A stretch of DNA of 64,000 nt from Budorcas taxicolor (taxonomy: Eukaryota > Chordata > Mammalia > Artiodactyla > Bovidae). Shown one piece after another: positions 30,957-42,912 of the stretch. Under the pieces are notes generated by a model. That model was given only the letters and a program-made list of their open reading frames with translations, made no database searches and was not told the DNA's origin. Position numbers and translations under genes: made by a program. The stretch spans positions 21,807,775 through 21,871,774 of the forward strand of contig NC_068935.1 of assembly GCF_023091745.1 (NCBI RefSeq). The letters are read 5' to 3'. How positions within the stretch are numbered: position 1 is the first letter of the stretch; the number at the start of each line of letters is the position of its first letter.

Positions 30957-31830
30957 AAATAAATATATGTATACATCAATATATTATATCTCTGTGTGTA
31001 TGTGTATGTATCCTTTGCCAGTTCTATATTGTTTTGATTATTTTGTCTTTGTAATAAATTTTTCAATTAAAAAGTATTACTTCTCCAATTTTCTTTTTGT
31101 TTTTCATGATTGTTTTGGCTTCTTGGAGTCCCTGACAATTACATGTGAACTTTCTTATGAGATTTCCATTTCTGCAAAAAAAGTATTGGAATTTTCATAG
31201 GAACTAGACTCAATGTCTATATCAATTTGGAAAAATTGGTATCTTAATATAGTTATTCTTCCAATTCATGATCATAGGATATCTTTGTATTTGTTTCATT
31301 TATCATGAATTTATCAACTATGTAGTCTCCAGTATAGAAATTTTACACTTGCTTGGTTAAATTTATCTCCAAGCATTTAATCTTATTGATTCAAAGTGTA
31401 AATAGAATGTTTTTTCTTAATTCATTTCAGATTGTTCATTTCTAGTATATAGAAATACAACTGAAGTTTGCATGGCAATCTTGTATCTTGCAGGTCTGGT
31501 GAACTTATGTATTATTTCTAATATGATTTTGTGAATGGTTTAGAAGTTTTGTTCAGATCATGCAGTTGGAAGATAGAGGTAGTTTCACTCATTCCTTTCT
31601 AATCTGGACATCTTTAATTTGTTCTTCCTCGTGCAATTGCCATGACTAGAATTTCCAATACAATGTTGAATAAAAGTTGTGACAGATGACACGTTATGCT
31701 GTTCCAGGTATTGTGAGGTAGGCTTTCCATCTTTTACAATTATTTAAGGTATTAGCTGTGAGTTTTTCATAGATATCCATTGTTAGGATGAGGAAATTCC
31801 CATTTATTTCTAGTTTTTTCCTTTCTTTTT

Positions 31831-33095
31831 CTTTCACAGTAGGTCCTTTTTGGTTATCTGTTTTAAATATGAGTTTCCCTGGTGGCTCAGATGGTAAAGA
31901 ATTTGGCTTAAGTGTGCACATGTCAATCCAAAACTCCCAATCTATCCCTCTTCCTACTCTTTCCCTTGGTAACCATAAGTTCATTCTCTAAGTCTATGTG
32001 TCTATTTCTGTGTTGGAAATAAGTTCAGTTATATCATTTTTTAAAAGATTCCATATATAAGTGAAATCATATTTGCCTTTGACTTACTTCACTTAGTATG
32101 ATAATTTCTAGCTCTATCCATGTTGCTGCAAATTGTATTATTTTGTTCTTTTATGGCTGAGTAGTATTCCATTGGATATATATATATACCACATCTTCCT
32201 ATCCATTCATCTGTCAATGGGCATTTATGTTGCTTCCAGATCTTGGTTATTGTAAACAGTGCTGCAATGAACATTGGGATTCCTGTATCCTTTCAAAACA
32301 TGTTTTTATCCAGATATATGCCCAGGAGTGGGATTACTGGATCATATGATAGCTGTATTTTTTACTTTAAAGAGCCTTCATACTGTTTTTCATAGTTGCA
32401 ATACCAATTTACATTCCCACCAACAGTGTAGGATGGTTCCCTTTTCTCCATACCCTCTCCAGCCTTTATTGTTTCTAGACTTTTTGATGATGGCCATTCT
32501 GACCAGTGAAATGTGATACCGCATTCTAGTTTTGATTTGCCTATTAATTGAGCATCTTTTCATGTACTTTTTGCCCTTCTGTATGTCTTCTTTGGAAAAA
32601 GGTCTATTTAGGTTTCTATCCATTTTTTGATTGGATTGGATTGGTATTATTTTTTGTTTTTATATTGAGCTGCAGGAACTATTTTCTATTTTGAAGATTA
32701 ATCCCTTGTCAGTTGCTTTGTTTGCAAATATTTTCTCCCAGTCTGTGAATTGTCTTTTCATTTTGTTTATGGTTTGCTTAGCTGTGCAAAAGTTTTTAAG
32801 TTTAATTAAGCCCCATTTGTTTAGTTTTGTTTTTATTTTTATTACTCTAGGATGTGGAGCACAAAAGATATTACTATGATTTATGTCAAACAGTGTTCTG
32901 ACTATGTTTTCCTCTAAGAGTTTTATAGTATCTGGTCTTACAAATAGTTCTTTAATCCATTTTAAATTTATTTTTATGTATGGTTTTGGGAGTGTTCTAA
33001 TTTCATTCTCTTACATGTAGCTGTCCAATTTTCCCAGTGCTACTTATTGAAGAGAGTGTCTTTTCTCCATTGTATACAGATATACTTCCTTGTAT
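31831..33095 (-). mobile_element. Artiodactyl L1 3' part, antisense
   Basis: 3' UTR first ('cagtaggtcctttttggttatctgttttaaatat...gtgtgcacatgtcaatccaaaactccc'), then the ORF2 C-terminus. Minus-strand frames 32274-32089 (MFIAALFTITKIWKQHKC, YPMEYYSAIKEQNN) and 32623-32390 (RHISLVRMAIIKKSRNNKGW-like block) are recognisable L1 ORF2 ends. Continues decayed to about 33095. 5'-truncated. Confidence 0.85.
31872..31909 (+). mobile_element. 38-base SINE head fragment
   Basis: AGTTTCCCTGGTGGCTCAG then ATGGTAAAGAATTTGGCTT, exactly a Bov-tA head, sits inside the L1 3' UTR between TTTTAAATAT and AGTGTGCACATGTC. The Bov-A body is absent and no duplication is visible. Too specific to be chance. Confidence 0.8.
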
Positions 33096-33560
33096 TTTCT
33101 TTTTTTTGCATATTGCAGTTATTTTCTCATTGAGAATTGTAAATTCTAAATAGTATAATCTGACAGCTCTGGATATGGAACCCTCCTGGGTTTATTGTTA
33201 TTGCTATTGTTGTACTCTGTTGTCGTTTAGTAACTTTCCTGGACTAAATCAGTAAAGTATGTATTCTTTTTCAAGTGTGGCTACAGATATCTCTGCTTGG
33301 TTAGCTTAGTAGTTAGTAAAGATTGGACAGATATTTCCTTAATTCTTTGGAATCAGTAATTCTACCAGGGTTTTTTTTTTTTCTTTTTGCCATGAGGCTT
33401 TGTGTGTGTATGTGTGTGTGTGTTGGGGCACATCAGTGATCAGACAAGCAGTTTGCAATCTCACCTTTGTCCCTCACTGCCTGATTGTGGCTAACCTCAA
33501 AGTTAGCCCTGTGTGAGATTTAGTACCTTCTCAGTTCTTTCCTGAGCATTCATATAACCT
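33096..33560. other. Unassigned, with (TG)n
   Basis: No gene seen. A short (GT)n tract is at 33403-33422. Possibly continuation of old L1, not provable by eye. Confidence 0.35.
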
Positions 33561-34780
33561 TTCACATGTGCATGGACTTCTAGATTCCCGAAAATTTATT
33601 AAAATTTTTCAATACCCTTATGAACACATTTCCTATCTTTTCTTTTTAAGAATGATATATGTGAAGGACATTTTTGTTGAATATAGAATTCTTGGTTGGC
33701 AGCTTTTTTTCCCAATAAAGACATTGCTCTATTTTGTGCTGTGCTTGGCCATTTGTATCAGTAAGTTATCCAACATTATTGTCATTATAACCCTTTACAG
33801 AATTTGTCTTTTTTCCCACTCTGATTGCTGTTAAGAACTTTATAATCTTTGGTTTTACGCTATCTAGCTATGAAGTGCTATAAGTGTGTGCTCCTTTTAT
33901 TTATCTTTTATGAGCTTAGCTGAGATTCATAGTTCTGTGGTCAGATGCCACTTACCATTTTAATTTGTCATTACAATTATCAATCAAAAAACTTTTTAGC
34001 TGCTTTCTCTTCAAATATTTATTCTACCTTATGCTCTCTCTTCTTCCTTCTGGGGCTCTAATTACATGCATATTATAGCATCCCACATATCCCACATTTG
34101 CTTGACTTGTTTTTGTTTTACTTTTCTTCAAGTTCAGTAATATTTTTCTCTGTTGTGTTCAGCCTGCTGTGAGTGTTAGTCACTCCATCATGTCCAATTC
34201 TTTGCAACCCCATGGACTGTAGCCCTCTGTCCATGGAATTCTCCAGACTAGGATACTAGAGTGGGTTGCCATTCCCTTCTCCAGGGGATCTTCCCAACCC
34301 AGGAATCAAACCCAGGTCTCCTGCATTGCAGACAGATCCTTTTACTGTCTGAGTTGTTGTTAGGCCCATCAAATTTAGTCACCTCTTGTATAGTCATTTT
34401 CATTGTTAACATTCTTATTTGTTTTTATTATTTTATTTTTCATTTACAATTTCCATCTTTTCTAATGAAATTCCTCTTCTGTTAATGCATGTTGTCTACC
34501 TTTGCCACTAGATTTTTAGCATACTATTTATTTTAGAGATGCTTTTTTAAAATGTCAACACCTTAGCAAACTTTTGACCTGATTTTTACCTATTTTCACT
34601 TTTTTCAGTTTTATTTAGATTCTTCTTACTAGTGAATTTAGTTGTTTTCAGGATGGGGCTATGTTTTTCTCCTTCAAATTGCTGGAAATTTGAGTAGTAG
34701 TATGACTCTTGAGTTCTCTTAATGCTTTACAGCTTTGCTGACTGTCTTTTGGGTCAATGAAAAGGTCTCCTTCTTCACAA
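33561..34780 (-). mobile_element. Old L1/HAL1-like ORF1 region, antisense
   Basis: Weak similarity to antisense old L1 ORF1: 'gttgaatatagaattcttggttggcagc', 'ttcttccttctggggctctaattacatgcatatta', 'ccttttttctaatgaaattcctcttctg...'. A SINE interrupts it at about 34169. No frame preserved. Confidence 0.5.
34169..34368 (-). mobile_element. Bov-tA SINE
   Basis: Antisense Bov-tA (GTTAGTCACTCCATCATGTCC...CTTTTACTGTCTGAG) with a short internal deletion near GTAGCCCTCTGTCC. Older copy; no clean duplication. Confidence 0.92.
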
Positions 34781-34806
34781 TACTCTCCTTTGTATTCAGC
34801 ACTATG

Positions 34807-35054
34807 TTGCTGCTGCTGCTAAGTCACTTCAGTCATGTCTGACTCTGTGTGACACCATAGATGGCAACCCACTAGACTCTCCTGTCCCTGGGATTCTCCA
34901 GGCAAGAACACTGGAGTGGGTTGTCATTTCCTTCTCCAATGCATGAAAGTGAAAGTTAAGTCGCTCAGTCATGTCTGACTCCCAGCGACCCCATGGACTG
35001 CAGTCCACCAGGCTCCTCCACCCATGGGATTTTCCAGGCAAAAGTACTGGACTG
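34807..35054 (-). mobile_element. Bov-A2 SINE with (GCT)n tail
   Basis: Antisense dimer with TTGCTGCTGCTGCTAAGTC tail end and internal CATGAAAGTGAAAGTTAAG linker, ending at GGATTTTCCAGGCAAAAG. Flanks are similar but not an exact duplication. Confidence 0.94.
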
Positions 35055-35979
35055 ATAAAGGAAGCTATGGGTTTGTTTTTTTTTTTCCTTTACTTGGAAA
35101 TAATCACTTTCTGAAGATTAGTTAATTTAGTTTTATTTGTGTTCTCAACTGTCTGATGAATTTAAAAATTATGATTTTACACCTTACTTGGGTTGTTCAC
35201 AGTGTTAAGTTAGGAATCATGGCTTTTTGCAAATTTATACATTGTAAGTGTAAATCCAATATATTTTAATAAGGGATTTATTAATGTTAAATGTGTTTAC
35301 ATTTATAAATATATTAAAATTGTTATTTATTGCTTCTCTAAATTGTGAAATTTGTGTCATCTACAAAAACTATATATAGTGTAAACACAAGGATTACATT
35401 GGGTAGACCTACTCTCAAGCCCAACAGATATATATATTGTAGTTTATTTACTAGACTGCAAATAAATAAAGAGTAGTGTGCTAAGTGAATTATTCATAAT
35501 CTTTATATAGCTCCAAAATTATGGTTAAATGCATAATTATGGTTATATTTCCAACTTTCTAAATTGGTATCAGAGATTTGCCATTACAATGAATTTTGAA
35601 TGAGATTCAATTCATTTAAGAATTAAGTCATAAATGCCAAGTGTATCCTCTAAGGTAGACTTCTATGACATGAGAGGAAGTACTTTTCTCACTAAGAGTA
35701 GCATCAGGATGTCAGAGCTTGAATTAATCATTCTTATAAAGAGGGAAAAAAAGAAAATTGCAATTTTTTTGTCTCAAAGACTCCTCATAATGCATTAAAA
35801 GTGTGTCTATGAAACATCTATTATTTTATTTTTAATTTAACATTTGTAAATGAGCACATACCTGTCTTTTGTTCTATTTCTATTTGATTGTTTGCAAAAC
35901 TTTAGGAAAACACTAGCCCAGAGATGTTGTCATTGTCTACTGAACAAATAGTACTAATTTCTGCCTTTCTATTTATTTG
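35055..35979. other. Unassigned AT-rich sequence
   Basis: Repeat-poor by eye, very AT-rich, no coding frame. Nothing specific recognised. Confidence 0.4.
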
Positions 35980-35984
35980 CATCT

Positions 35985-36184
35985 TGCTGCTAAGTCGCTT
36001 CAGTCGTGTCCAACTCTGCGTGACCCCATAGACGGCAGCCCACCAGGCTCCCCCGTACCTGGGATTCTCCAGGCAAGAACACTGGAGTGGGTTGCCATTT
36101 CCTTCTCCCATGCATGAAAGTGAAAAGTCAAAGTGAAGTCGTTCAGTCGTGTCTGACTCTTCACGACCCCAAGGACTGCAGCCT
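35985..36184 (-). mobile_element. Bov-A2 SINE, truncated
   Basis: Antisense dimer starting GCTGCTAAGTCGCTTCAGTCG and stopping within the second monomer at AAGGACTGCAGCCT. A short flanking repeat ATCTT (35980-35984 and 36185-36189) fits its own target duplication. The neighbouring BovB starts exactly there. Confidence 0.9.
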
Positions 36185-36189
36185 ATCTT

Positions 36190-37368
36190 CAGTTCAGTTC
36201 AGTTCAGTCACTCAGTCGTGTCCGACTCTTTGCGGCCCCATGAACTGCAGCATGCTAGGCCTCCATGTCCATCACCAACTCCCGGAGTTCACTCAGACTC
36301 ACGTCCATCGAGTCCGTGATGCCATCCAGCCGTCTCATCCTCTGTCGTCCCCTTCTCCTCCTGCCCCCAATCTCTCCCAGCATCAGAGTCTTTTCCAATG
36401 ACTCAACTCTTCGCATGAGGTGGCCAAAGTACTGGAGTTTCAGCTTTAGCATCATTCCTTCCAAAGAAATCCCAGGGCTGATCTCCTTCAGAATGGACTG
36501 ATTGGATCTCCTTGCAGGCAAAGGGACTCTCAAGAGTCTTCTCCAACACCTCAGTTCAAAAGCATCAATTCTTCAGTGCTCAGCCTTCTTCACAGTCCAA
36601 CTCTCACATCCATACATGACCACAGGAAAAACCATAGCCTTGACTAGACAGACCTTAGTCGGCAAAGTAATGTCTCTGCTTTTGAATATACTATCTAGGT
36701 TGGTCATAACTTTTCTTTCAAGGAATAAGCCTCTTTTAATTTCATGGCTGCAATCACCATCTGCAGTGATTTTGGAGCCCCCCAAAATAAAGTCTGACAC
36801 TGTTTCCACTGTTTCCCCATCTACTTCCCATGAAGTGATGGGACCGGATGCCATGATCTTCATTTTCTGAATGTAGAACTTTAAGCCAACATTTTCACTC
36901 TCCTCTTTCACTTTCATCAAGAGGCTTTTTAGTTCCTCTTAACTTTCTGCCATAAGGGTGGTGTCATCTGCGTATCTGAGGTTATTGATATTTCTCCTGG
37001 CAATCTTGATTCCAGCTTGTGTTTCTTCCAGTCCAGTGTTTCTCATGATGTACTCTGCATAGAAGTTAAATTAGCCGGGTGACAATATACAGCCTTGACA
37101 CACTCCTTTTCCTATTTGGAACCAGTCTGTTGTTCCATGTCCAGTTCTCACTGTTGCTTCCTGACCTGCATGCAGATTTCTCAAGAGGCAGGTTAGGTGG
37201 TCTGCTATTCCCATCTCTTTCAGAATTTTCCACAGTTTATTGTGATCCATACAGGCAAAGGCTTTGGCATAGTCAATAAAGCAGAAATAGATGTTTTTCT
37301 GGAACTCTCTTGCTTTTTCCATGATCCAGTGGATGTTGGCAATTTGAACTCTGGTTCCTCTGACTTTT
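36190..37368 (-). mobile_element. BovB LINE with 7 bp duplication
   Basis: Antisense BovB from its tail (CAGTTCAGTTCAGTTCAGTC) to the RT region (TTTGAACTCTGGTTCCTC). Flanked by CTATCTT at 36183-36189 and 37369-37375. It landed at the truncated end of the Bov-A2 to its left. Minus-strand open pieces: 36533-36255 (C-terminus), 36920-36573 (thumb-like region with KKAEH) and 37322-37071 (YFCFIDYAKAFACMDHNKLW, GKGVCQGCILSP). The YADDT codons near 36966-36980 are intact, but a stop lies just after (36941). Dead. Confidence 0.94.
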
Positions 37369-37375
37369 CTATCTT

Positions 37376-38505
37376 ACCTGTGTGTAAAGATTCAGATGAC
37401 CTTAGCCCATATGGATTTCTTTATCACTAGTGTACTACTCAAGCATGTATCACAGATTATTTCATATGGTATATTTTCATCGTCCAGAAATTATTTTTCC
37501 TCCTTTCAAATGGAGATCTTATAATTTTTTTTCTTTGATCTGGTCCAGCCATGCACCTTTGTACACATGTACACACACATACATATATAACTCAAATACT
37601 TACTTATTTTCCATGCCAGAGTCACATATTTAGAGTATAAGAATTTGAGTCCATAAACTTATGATGCATTAATTTTAATAATGATATGAAGATCCTTATA
37701 GTTTATCATTCACATTAACTAGACATATCCTTAATAGTAAGACATCAAGATTATATCAGAAATTTCATCTGCTTTATTTGTAAATTCCTCTAAGCTACAT
37801 CTGTTTTAATTTAAATGCCATGAGAAAAATTCTCAGTATAAATATTTAAACTTGGCTTGTCTTTTATTAACTTGAACATTGAAGTGGGCTTTTGTGTTGC
37901 ATATTTTAGATTTCGAACAAACAAATGCAGACAAAATGATGAGATGTGGTTATAGCTTTCATTTAATCATTTTCAAAATTAATATTTGCTTTCATAAGTC
38001 CTTTATACATTTTTCTTTCTTATCTTGACATTGTGAACGTGTATTGCTTGTGTTTGGCTTGATTGCTATAGAAATAGAAAGTGTACTGAAACTTTTATGT
38101 TTAGTTTTGCTTTTGGTTTGATAGAGAAAGAGTGAAAACAGTTCTTCTCACTGTGCTATGACCAGCTGTTAGGCTTGCACATCACTTTAACACAGTCACA
38201 CAGACATTGGTTGTGCTTCCATGAATGAAATGTACACAGTGGCTGCTGCTAATAATGGGACTCTGTTCTAAGCAGCAAATTAGTTGATAGTTGCTTCAAA
38301 ATTCAGACTTTGAAAATTAGGAGAACTTTTTTTTTTTCCCCTGAAGAGCAGAAAGTTTTTGTTTTTATAGAAACTGGTTTGGAAGAAAAGGAAAAGTAGA
38401 TTGTATTAAACTGGCCAATATAATAATAATAATTTGAATTGATTCTGGTACTCTGTTAGTAGTGGGTTATTTTCAAAATGGCCAGTTGTTGGATAGAATT
38501 TATTT
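37376..38505. other. Unassigned, mostly unique-looking
   Basis: Repeat-poor. Short ACACACAT/ACATATA run at 37565-37589 and (AAT) run at 38421-38434. No coding frame supported. Confidence 0.4.
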
Positions 38506-38517
38506 AGCTATAGATAG

Positions 38518-38801
38518 GAGAAGGCAATGGCAACCCACTCCAGTACTCTTGCCTGGCAAATCCCATGGACGGAGGAGCCTGGTAGGCTACAGTCCATGGG
38601 GTCTTTAGGAGTCGGACACGACTGAGCAACTTCACTTTCACTTTTCACTTTCATGCATTGGAGAAGGAAATGGCAACCCACTCCAATGTTCTTGCCTGGA
38701 GAATCCCAGGGACGGGGAAGCCTGGTGGGCTGCCATCTCTGGGGTCGCACAGAGTCGGACACAACTGAAGCAGCAGCAGCAGCAGCAGCCGCCGCCGCAG
38801 C
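38518..38801 (+). mobile_element. Bov-A2 SINE with 12 bp duplication
   Basis: Sense dimer: GAGAAGGCAATGGCAACCCAC first monomer, CACTTTCACTTTTCACTTTCATGCA linker, GAGAAGGAAATGGCAACCC second monomer. The triplet tail is described separately. Perfect 12 bp duplication AGCTATAGATAG at 38506-38517 and 38802-38813. Looks young. Confidence 0.97.
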
Positions 38802-38803
38802 AG
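38771..38803 (+). repeat. (CAG)6(CCG)3(CAG)2 SINE tail
   Basis: The Bov-A2 tail is six CAG, three CCG and then two CAG triplets, the last overlapping the target duplication. Mixed CAG/CCG tails are uncommon compared with the pure AGC tail at 6802-6822. Poly-alanine frames on either strand are artefacts of it. Confidence 0.95.
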
Positions 38804-38813
38804 CTATAGATAG

Positions 38814-39355
38814 CTCAGTCTCAAGATTCATTTGGCTCCTTGTACCCATGAGAGATGCTTTTAGCTCAATATAGGCAAGGTGAGTTCACTATTTCTTGAG
38901 GGTCTCTGAGACTTCTGTAAGTATGGAGTTAGGGTGGGAATTAGCTTTATCTTTTATAAAGAGAGATAATTTGACAAGGACAACCACCTTTATCACAAAG
39001 ATTATTAGAATTACTTAGAAAAGACACCAAACATAGCTAACTTCTTATTTTTTAATATGAAAAGCAATTTAGGAACCATAGAGTATTGAGGGAAGCCTTT
39101 TGAAATTGTCCTTTGATATAAAGTAAATCAGTTAACTTTGTTTCATATTCTTTTAGGCCCCCACTGGACTTCCTTTCATTTAGTCTTATAAAAACATGTA
39201 GAAAAATCTAGTGATTTTCTAGAATTAAACAAATAGAGGGATTACCTTACAGCTCTGTTCTTAGATATGATTTTCACTCTTCTTTTTCAGTCTATAATTA
39301 GATGAGCAGTAACTTGGCTGAATTTTAAAAGTTATCAGCATTGGAAACTCTAGGT

Positions 39356-39422
<67 letters not shown>

Positions 39423-40420
39423 CCTACAATACCTGAATGGTCCTAAAACTAAGTTACTTCTCTGACCTATTGATTTCTAGAGCTAGAACTTTAAAACTTG
39501 GAAGTTCTTGAAGAAACCAGAAGCAGAGGAGTGCCTAAGGAAAGGGAATCATCTAAAATGACTGTGCAGACTTCTGCTGAATGATAAGCAAATGCCTGTG
39601 ACTGCTGAAAATTACCAGGACAAACCATAAAATGTAGTATGTATATGAAATATATTTACTAGGATAATGAAAAAGAAATACTATATTTTATGGTGATAGG
39701 AGTGGGCTTGGGCTCCAACACACTTAAAAGGATGTAAATCACTTCTAAATCCTTGAAGTTAACTTGGTTGACTTTGACCCTTGACAAGTCTGAACCAATT
39801 CTGTGCAAATAGTATTGCACTGGTGCTATCATAAAATAAGCACAGGTAACATAGACCAGGGAGGGTACCATTTCTTTGAGGAAGAAGTGTCCAGTGGATC
39901 TGAGTCAGTGTGTTAGATATCTGGATGGGCGTGCATATTTTAAATAAATATAAAATAGTTATTTGTTAAAATATTTGTTAGAGCAACTTTTCTCTCTGAA
40001 TCTTGGGAAGACCATCTCCCATTTAAACCAGAACATAGTGGCAACATTGCTTCATTTCCCTTTGAGGGGTGGGGAGGAAGAGGCCAGTTAAAGAAATCTG
40101 TGCACAACTGTTCTCATTCCTCGTTTAGAGTAATAAAAATAAGATAAAATAAAAGTTTGATTCTAAAAGCTCAAATTAAATTTGTGAGGCAAAAGAGATA
40201 ATATAGTCTTTTTTCAGTGCCTTAAAAAATATCACTAAGGATCCTTTAGGAAAGGTCTTCTAGGCAAATTAAGACAATTAACAAAGCTTGCTAACCAAAT
40301 ATAAAGCACATGTCTTGTTTTATACCCAAGAAGAAACCTCTAAAAGATGTGACTTACAGGCTGAGGACCTCAGGAGGCAGTCCCATACAGATCCATAGGT
40401 AGAAATATTTTGTTTCTTAA
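38814..40420. other. Unassigned, mostly unique-looking
   Basis: Apart from the (TA)n tract at 39361-39422 I see no nameable repeat and no supported coding frame in about 1.6 kb. Confidence 0.4.
39361..39422. repeat. (TA)n plus T-run
   Basis: About 23 perfect TA units followed by about 16 T. Cruciform-prone and length-unstable; its length in any assembly is unreliable. Confidence 0.97.
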
Positions 40421-40618
40421 ACTAGGAATTGGTAACCTTTTTTCTGTAGAAGCCCAGATAGTAAATATTTTAGGCTTTGTGGGACATGTTCTCTATTCCA
40501 AATGTTCAACTCTCCCCGTGTAGCATGTAAACAGCCATAGATAATACATAACCAAATGGAGGTAGCTGTGTTCCAATAAAGCTTTATTGACAAAAATTGG
40601 TAAGATTTGGCCCCAGTT
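40421..40618 (+). mobile_element. hAT/Charlie-group MER fossil
   Basis: '...tttttctgtagaagcccagatagtaaatattttaggctttgtgggacatg...', '...gtagcatgtaaacagccatagataatacat...' and '...ctgtgttccaataaagctttattgaca...ttggcccc'. This is the well-known non-autonomous DNA-transposon consensus beginning 'caggggtyggcaaac'. I believe it is Charlie-group (MER58-like), but the subfamily name is uncertain. Terminal repeats eroded, no transposase. Confidence 0.75.
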
Positions 40619-40856
40619 ATATTTAGGTGAGTTTTGCCTTAAAACCAAAGCAGTGGGGATAATTTTCTGTACACAGGCAAGGATATATTCAGCATATAAT
40701 CCAGTTATGCCTTCTTATAAGGCCAAAAAAAAGTCTTTGCTCTCCCTTCCTCCTTCACCCTTGTCCTTACTTCATAGCCTAAACAATTTTAGAAAACTCC
40801 ATATAGAAGGTTGAAGTCTAGCAGGAACTCTGCAGCATATAAAAATGGTACCACTT

Positions 40857-41300
40857 AGTTTTTACTTAATTAATTTATTTTAATTGGAGGCTAATTACTT
40901 TACAATATTGTAGTAGTTTTTGCCATAGATTGACATGAATCAGCAATGGGTGTACATGTGTTCCCCATCCTGAAACCCCATCACACCTCCCTCCCCATCC
41001 CATCCCTCAGTGTCATCAGAGTGCACCAGCCCTGAGCACCCTGTTTCAGGCAACAAATCTGGACAGCCAGTCTATTTCACACATGATAATATAAATGTTT
41101 CAATGCTATTCTCTCAAATTATCCCACCCTCGCCTTCTCCCGCAGAGTCCAACAGTCTGTTCTTTACATTTGTGTCTCTTTTGCTGTCTGGCATATAGGA
41201 TCATTGTTACCATCTTTCTAAATTCCATATATATGCATTAATATACTGTATTAGTGTCTTTCTTTCTGGCTTACTTCATTCTCTATAGTAGGCTCCAGTT
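40857..41300 (-). mobile_element. L1 3' UTR
   Basis: T-rich start, then 'ttttaattggaggctaattactttacaatattgtagtag', the antisense bovine L1 3' UTR. It matches the copies at 52167-52642 (sense) and 58262 on. Contains the TCTGTTCTTTACATTTGTGTCTC block shared with them. Confidence 0.9.
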
Positions 41301-41309
41301 TCATCCACC

Positions 41310-42912
41310 TCAATAGAACTGATTCAAATGCATTCTTTTTAATAGCTGAGTAATATTCCCATGTGTATATGTATCACAGCTTTCTTATCCATTTGTCTGC
41401 TGATGGACATCTAGGTTGCTTCCATGTCCTGGCTATTGTAAACAGTGCTGCAATGAACATTGGGGTACATGTGTCTCTTTCAATTCTGGTTTCCTTGGTG
41501 TGTATGCCCAGCAGTGGGATTGCTGGGTTGTATGGAAGTTCTATTTCCAGTTTTTTAAGGAATCTCTGCACTGTTCTCCATAGTGGCTGTACCAGTTTGC
41601 ATTCCCACCAACAGTGTAAGAGGGTTCCCTTTTCTCCACACCCTCTCCAGGCTTTATTGTTTGTAGACTTTTGGATAGCAGCCATTCAGACCAGCATGAG
41701 ATGGTACCTCATTGTGGTTTTGATTTGCATTTCTCTGATGATGAGTGATGTTGAGCATCTTTTCATGTGTTTTTTAGCCATCTGTATGTCTTCTTGATAT
41801 GTCTGTTTAGTTCTTTGGCCCATCTTTGGATTGGGTAGTTTATTTTTCTGGACTTGAGCTGCAGGAGCTGCTTGTATAATTTTGAGATTACTTCTTTGTC
41901 AGCTGCTTCATTTGCTATTATTTTCTCCCATTCTGAAGTCTGTCTTTTAAACTTTCTAACAGTTTCCTTCATTGTGCAAAAGCTTCTAAGTTTAATTAGG
42001 TCCCATTTCCTTATTTTTGCTTTTATTTCCATTACTCTGGGAGGTGACTCATAGAGGATCCTGCTGTGATTTATGTCAGAGAGTGTTTTGCTTATGTTTT
42101 CCTATAGGAGTTTTATAGTTTCTGGTCTTATATTTAGATCTTTAATCCATTTTGAGTTTATGTTTGTGTATGGTGTTAGAAAGTGTTCTAGTTTAATTCT
42201 TTTGGAAGTAGTTGACCAGTTTTCCCAGCACCACTTGTTAAAGAGATTGTCTTTAATCCATTGTATATTCTTGCCTCCTTTGTCAAAGATAAGGTGTCCA
42301 TAGGTTTGTGAATTTATCCCTGGGCTTTCTATTTTGTTCCATTGATCTATATTTCTGTTTTTGTGCCAGTACCATACTGTCTTGATGACTGTAGCTTTGT
42401 AGTATAGTCTGAAATCAGGCAGGCTGATTCTTCCAGTTCCATTCTTCTTTCTGAAGATTGCTTTGGCTGTTCAAGGGTTTTTGTATTTCCATACAAATTG
42501 TTAAATTATTTGTTCTAGTTCTGTGAAAAATGTCATTGGTAGCTTGATAGGGATTGCATTGAATCTATAGATCGCTTTGGGAAGTATACTCGTTTTCACT
42601 ATATTGATTCTTCCTATCCATGAACATGGTACATTTCTCCATCTATTTGTGTCATCTTTGATTTCTTTCATCAGTGTTTTACAGTTCTCTATATATAGGT
42701 TTTTGTTTCGTTAGGTAGATTTATTCCTAAGTATTTTATTCATATCATTGCAATGGTGAATGAAATTGTTTCCTTAATTTCTCTTTCTGTTTTCTCATTG
42801 TTAGTGTATAGGAATGCAAGGGATTTCTGTGTGTTGATTTTATATTCTGCAACTTTACTATATTCATTGATTAGCACTAGTTATTTTCTGGTGGAGGCTT
42901 TAGGGTTTTCTA
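41310..42912 (-). pseudogene. L1 ORF2 remnant, post-FADD to C-terminus
   Basis: Minus strand. The RT thumb side starts at the complement of TGGAGGCTTTAGGGTTTTCTA, immediately after where the catalytic FADD would be. It then passes 42032-41763 (RWAKELNRHIKKTY, KWDLIKLRSFC) and 41685-41374 (LHCWWECKLVQPLWRTVQRF, LGIHTKETRIERDTCT). Stops and frame changes separate these. No endonuclease, no catalytic RT core. The left part corresponds to the Cys-rich C-terminal region (HCWWEC). Confidence 0.9.

Larger units (their letters stand above)
27691..31830 (-). mobile_element. Old L1 LINE with nested insertions
   Basis: Antisense L1 from its 3' UTR ('ttcacaatgttatacaaccat') through ORF2 C-terminus ('gcattcccaccagcatttttgagaat', 29735) and on through RT ('gccagttctatattgttttgattattttg', 31017; 'ctgtgagtttttcatagatatccattgttagg', 31758). 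It is interrupted by four younger elements: a Bov-tA (27715-27937), a BovB (28381-29703), a Bov-A2 (30453-30698) and a sense SINE (30757-30956). No reading frame survives. Confidence 0.8.

Noticed and set aside
38508..38849. 113-codon minus-strand frame with a long alanine run
   Set aside because: It is the translation of the Bov-A2 SINE and its CAG/CCG tail; no start context, homology or conservation.
41363..41797. 144-codon hydrophobic plus-strand frame
   Set aside because: Antisense of L1 ORF2 C-terminus, with the true motifs (HCWWEC, SADKWIRK) on the other strand.
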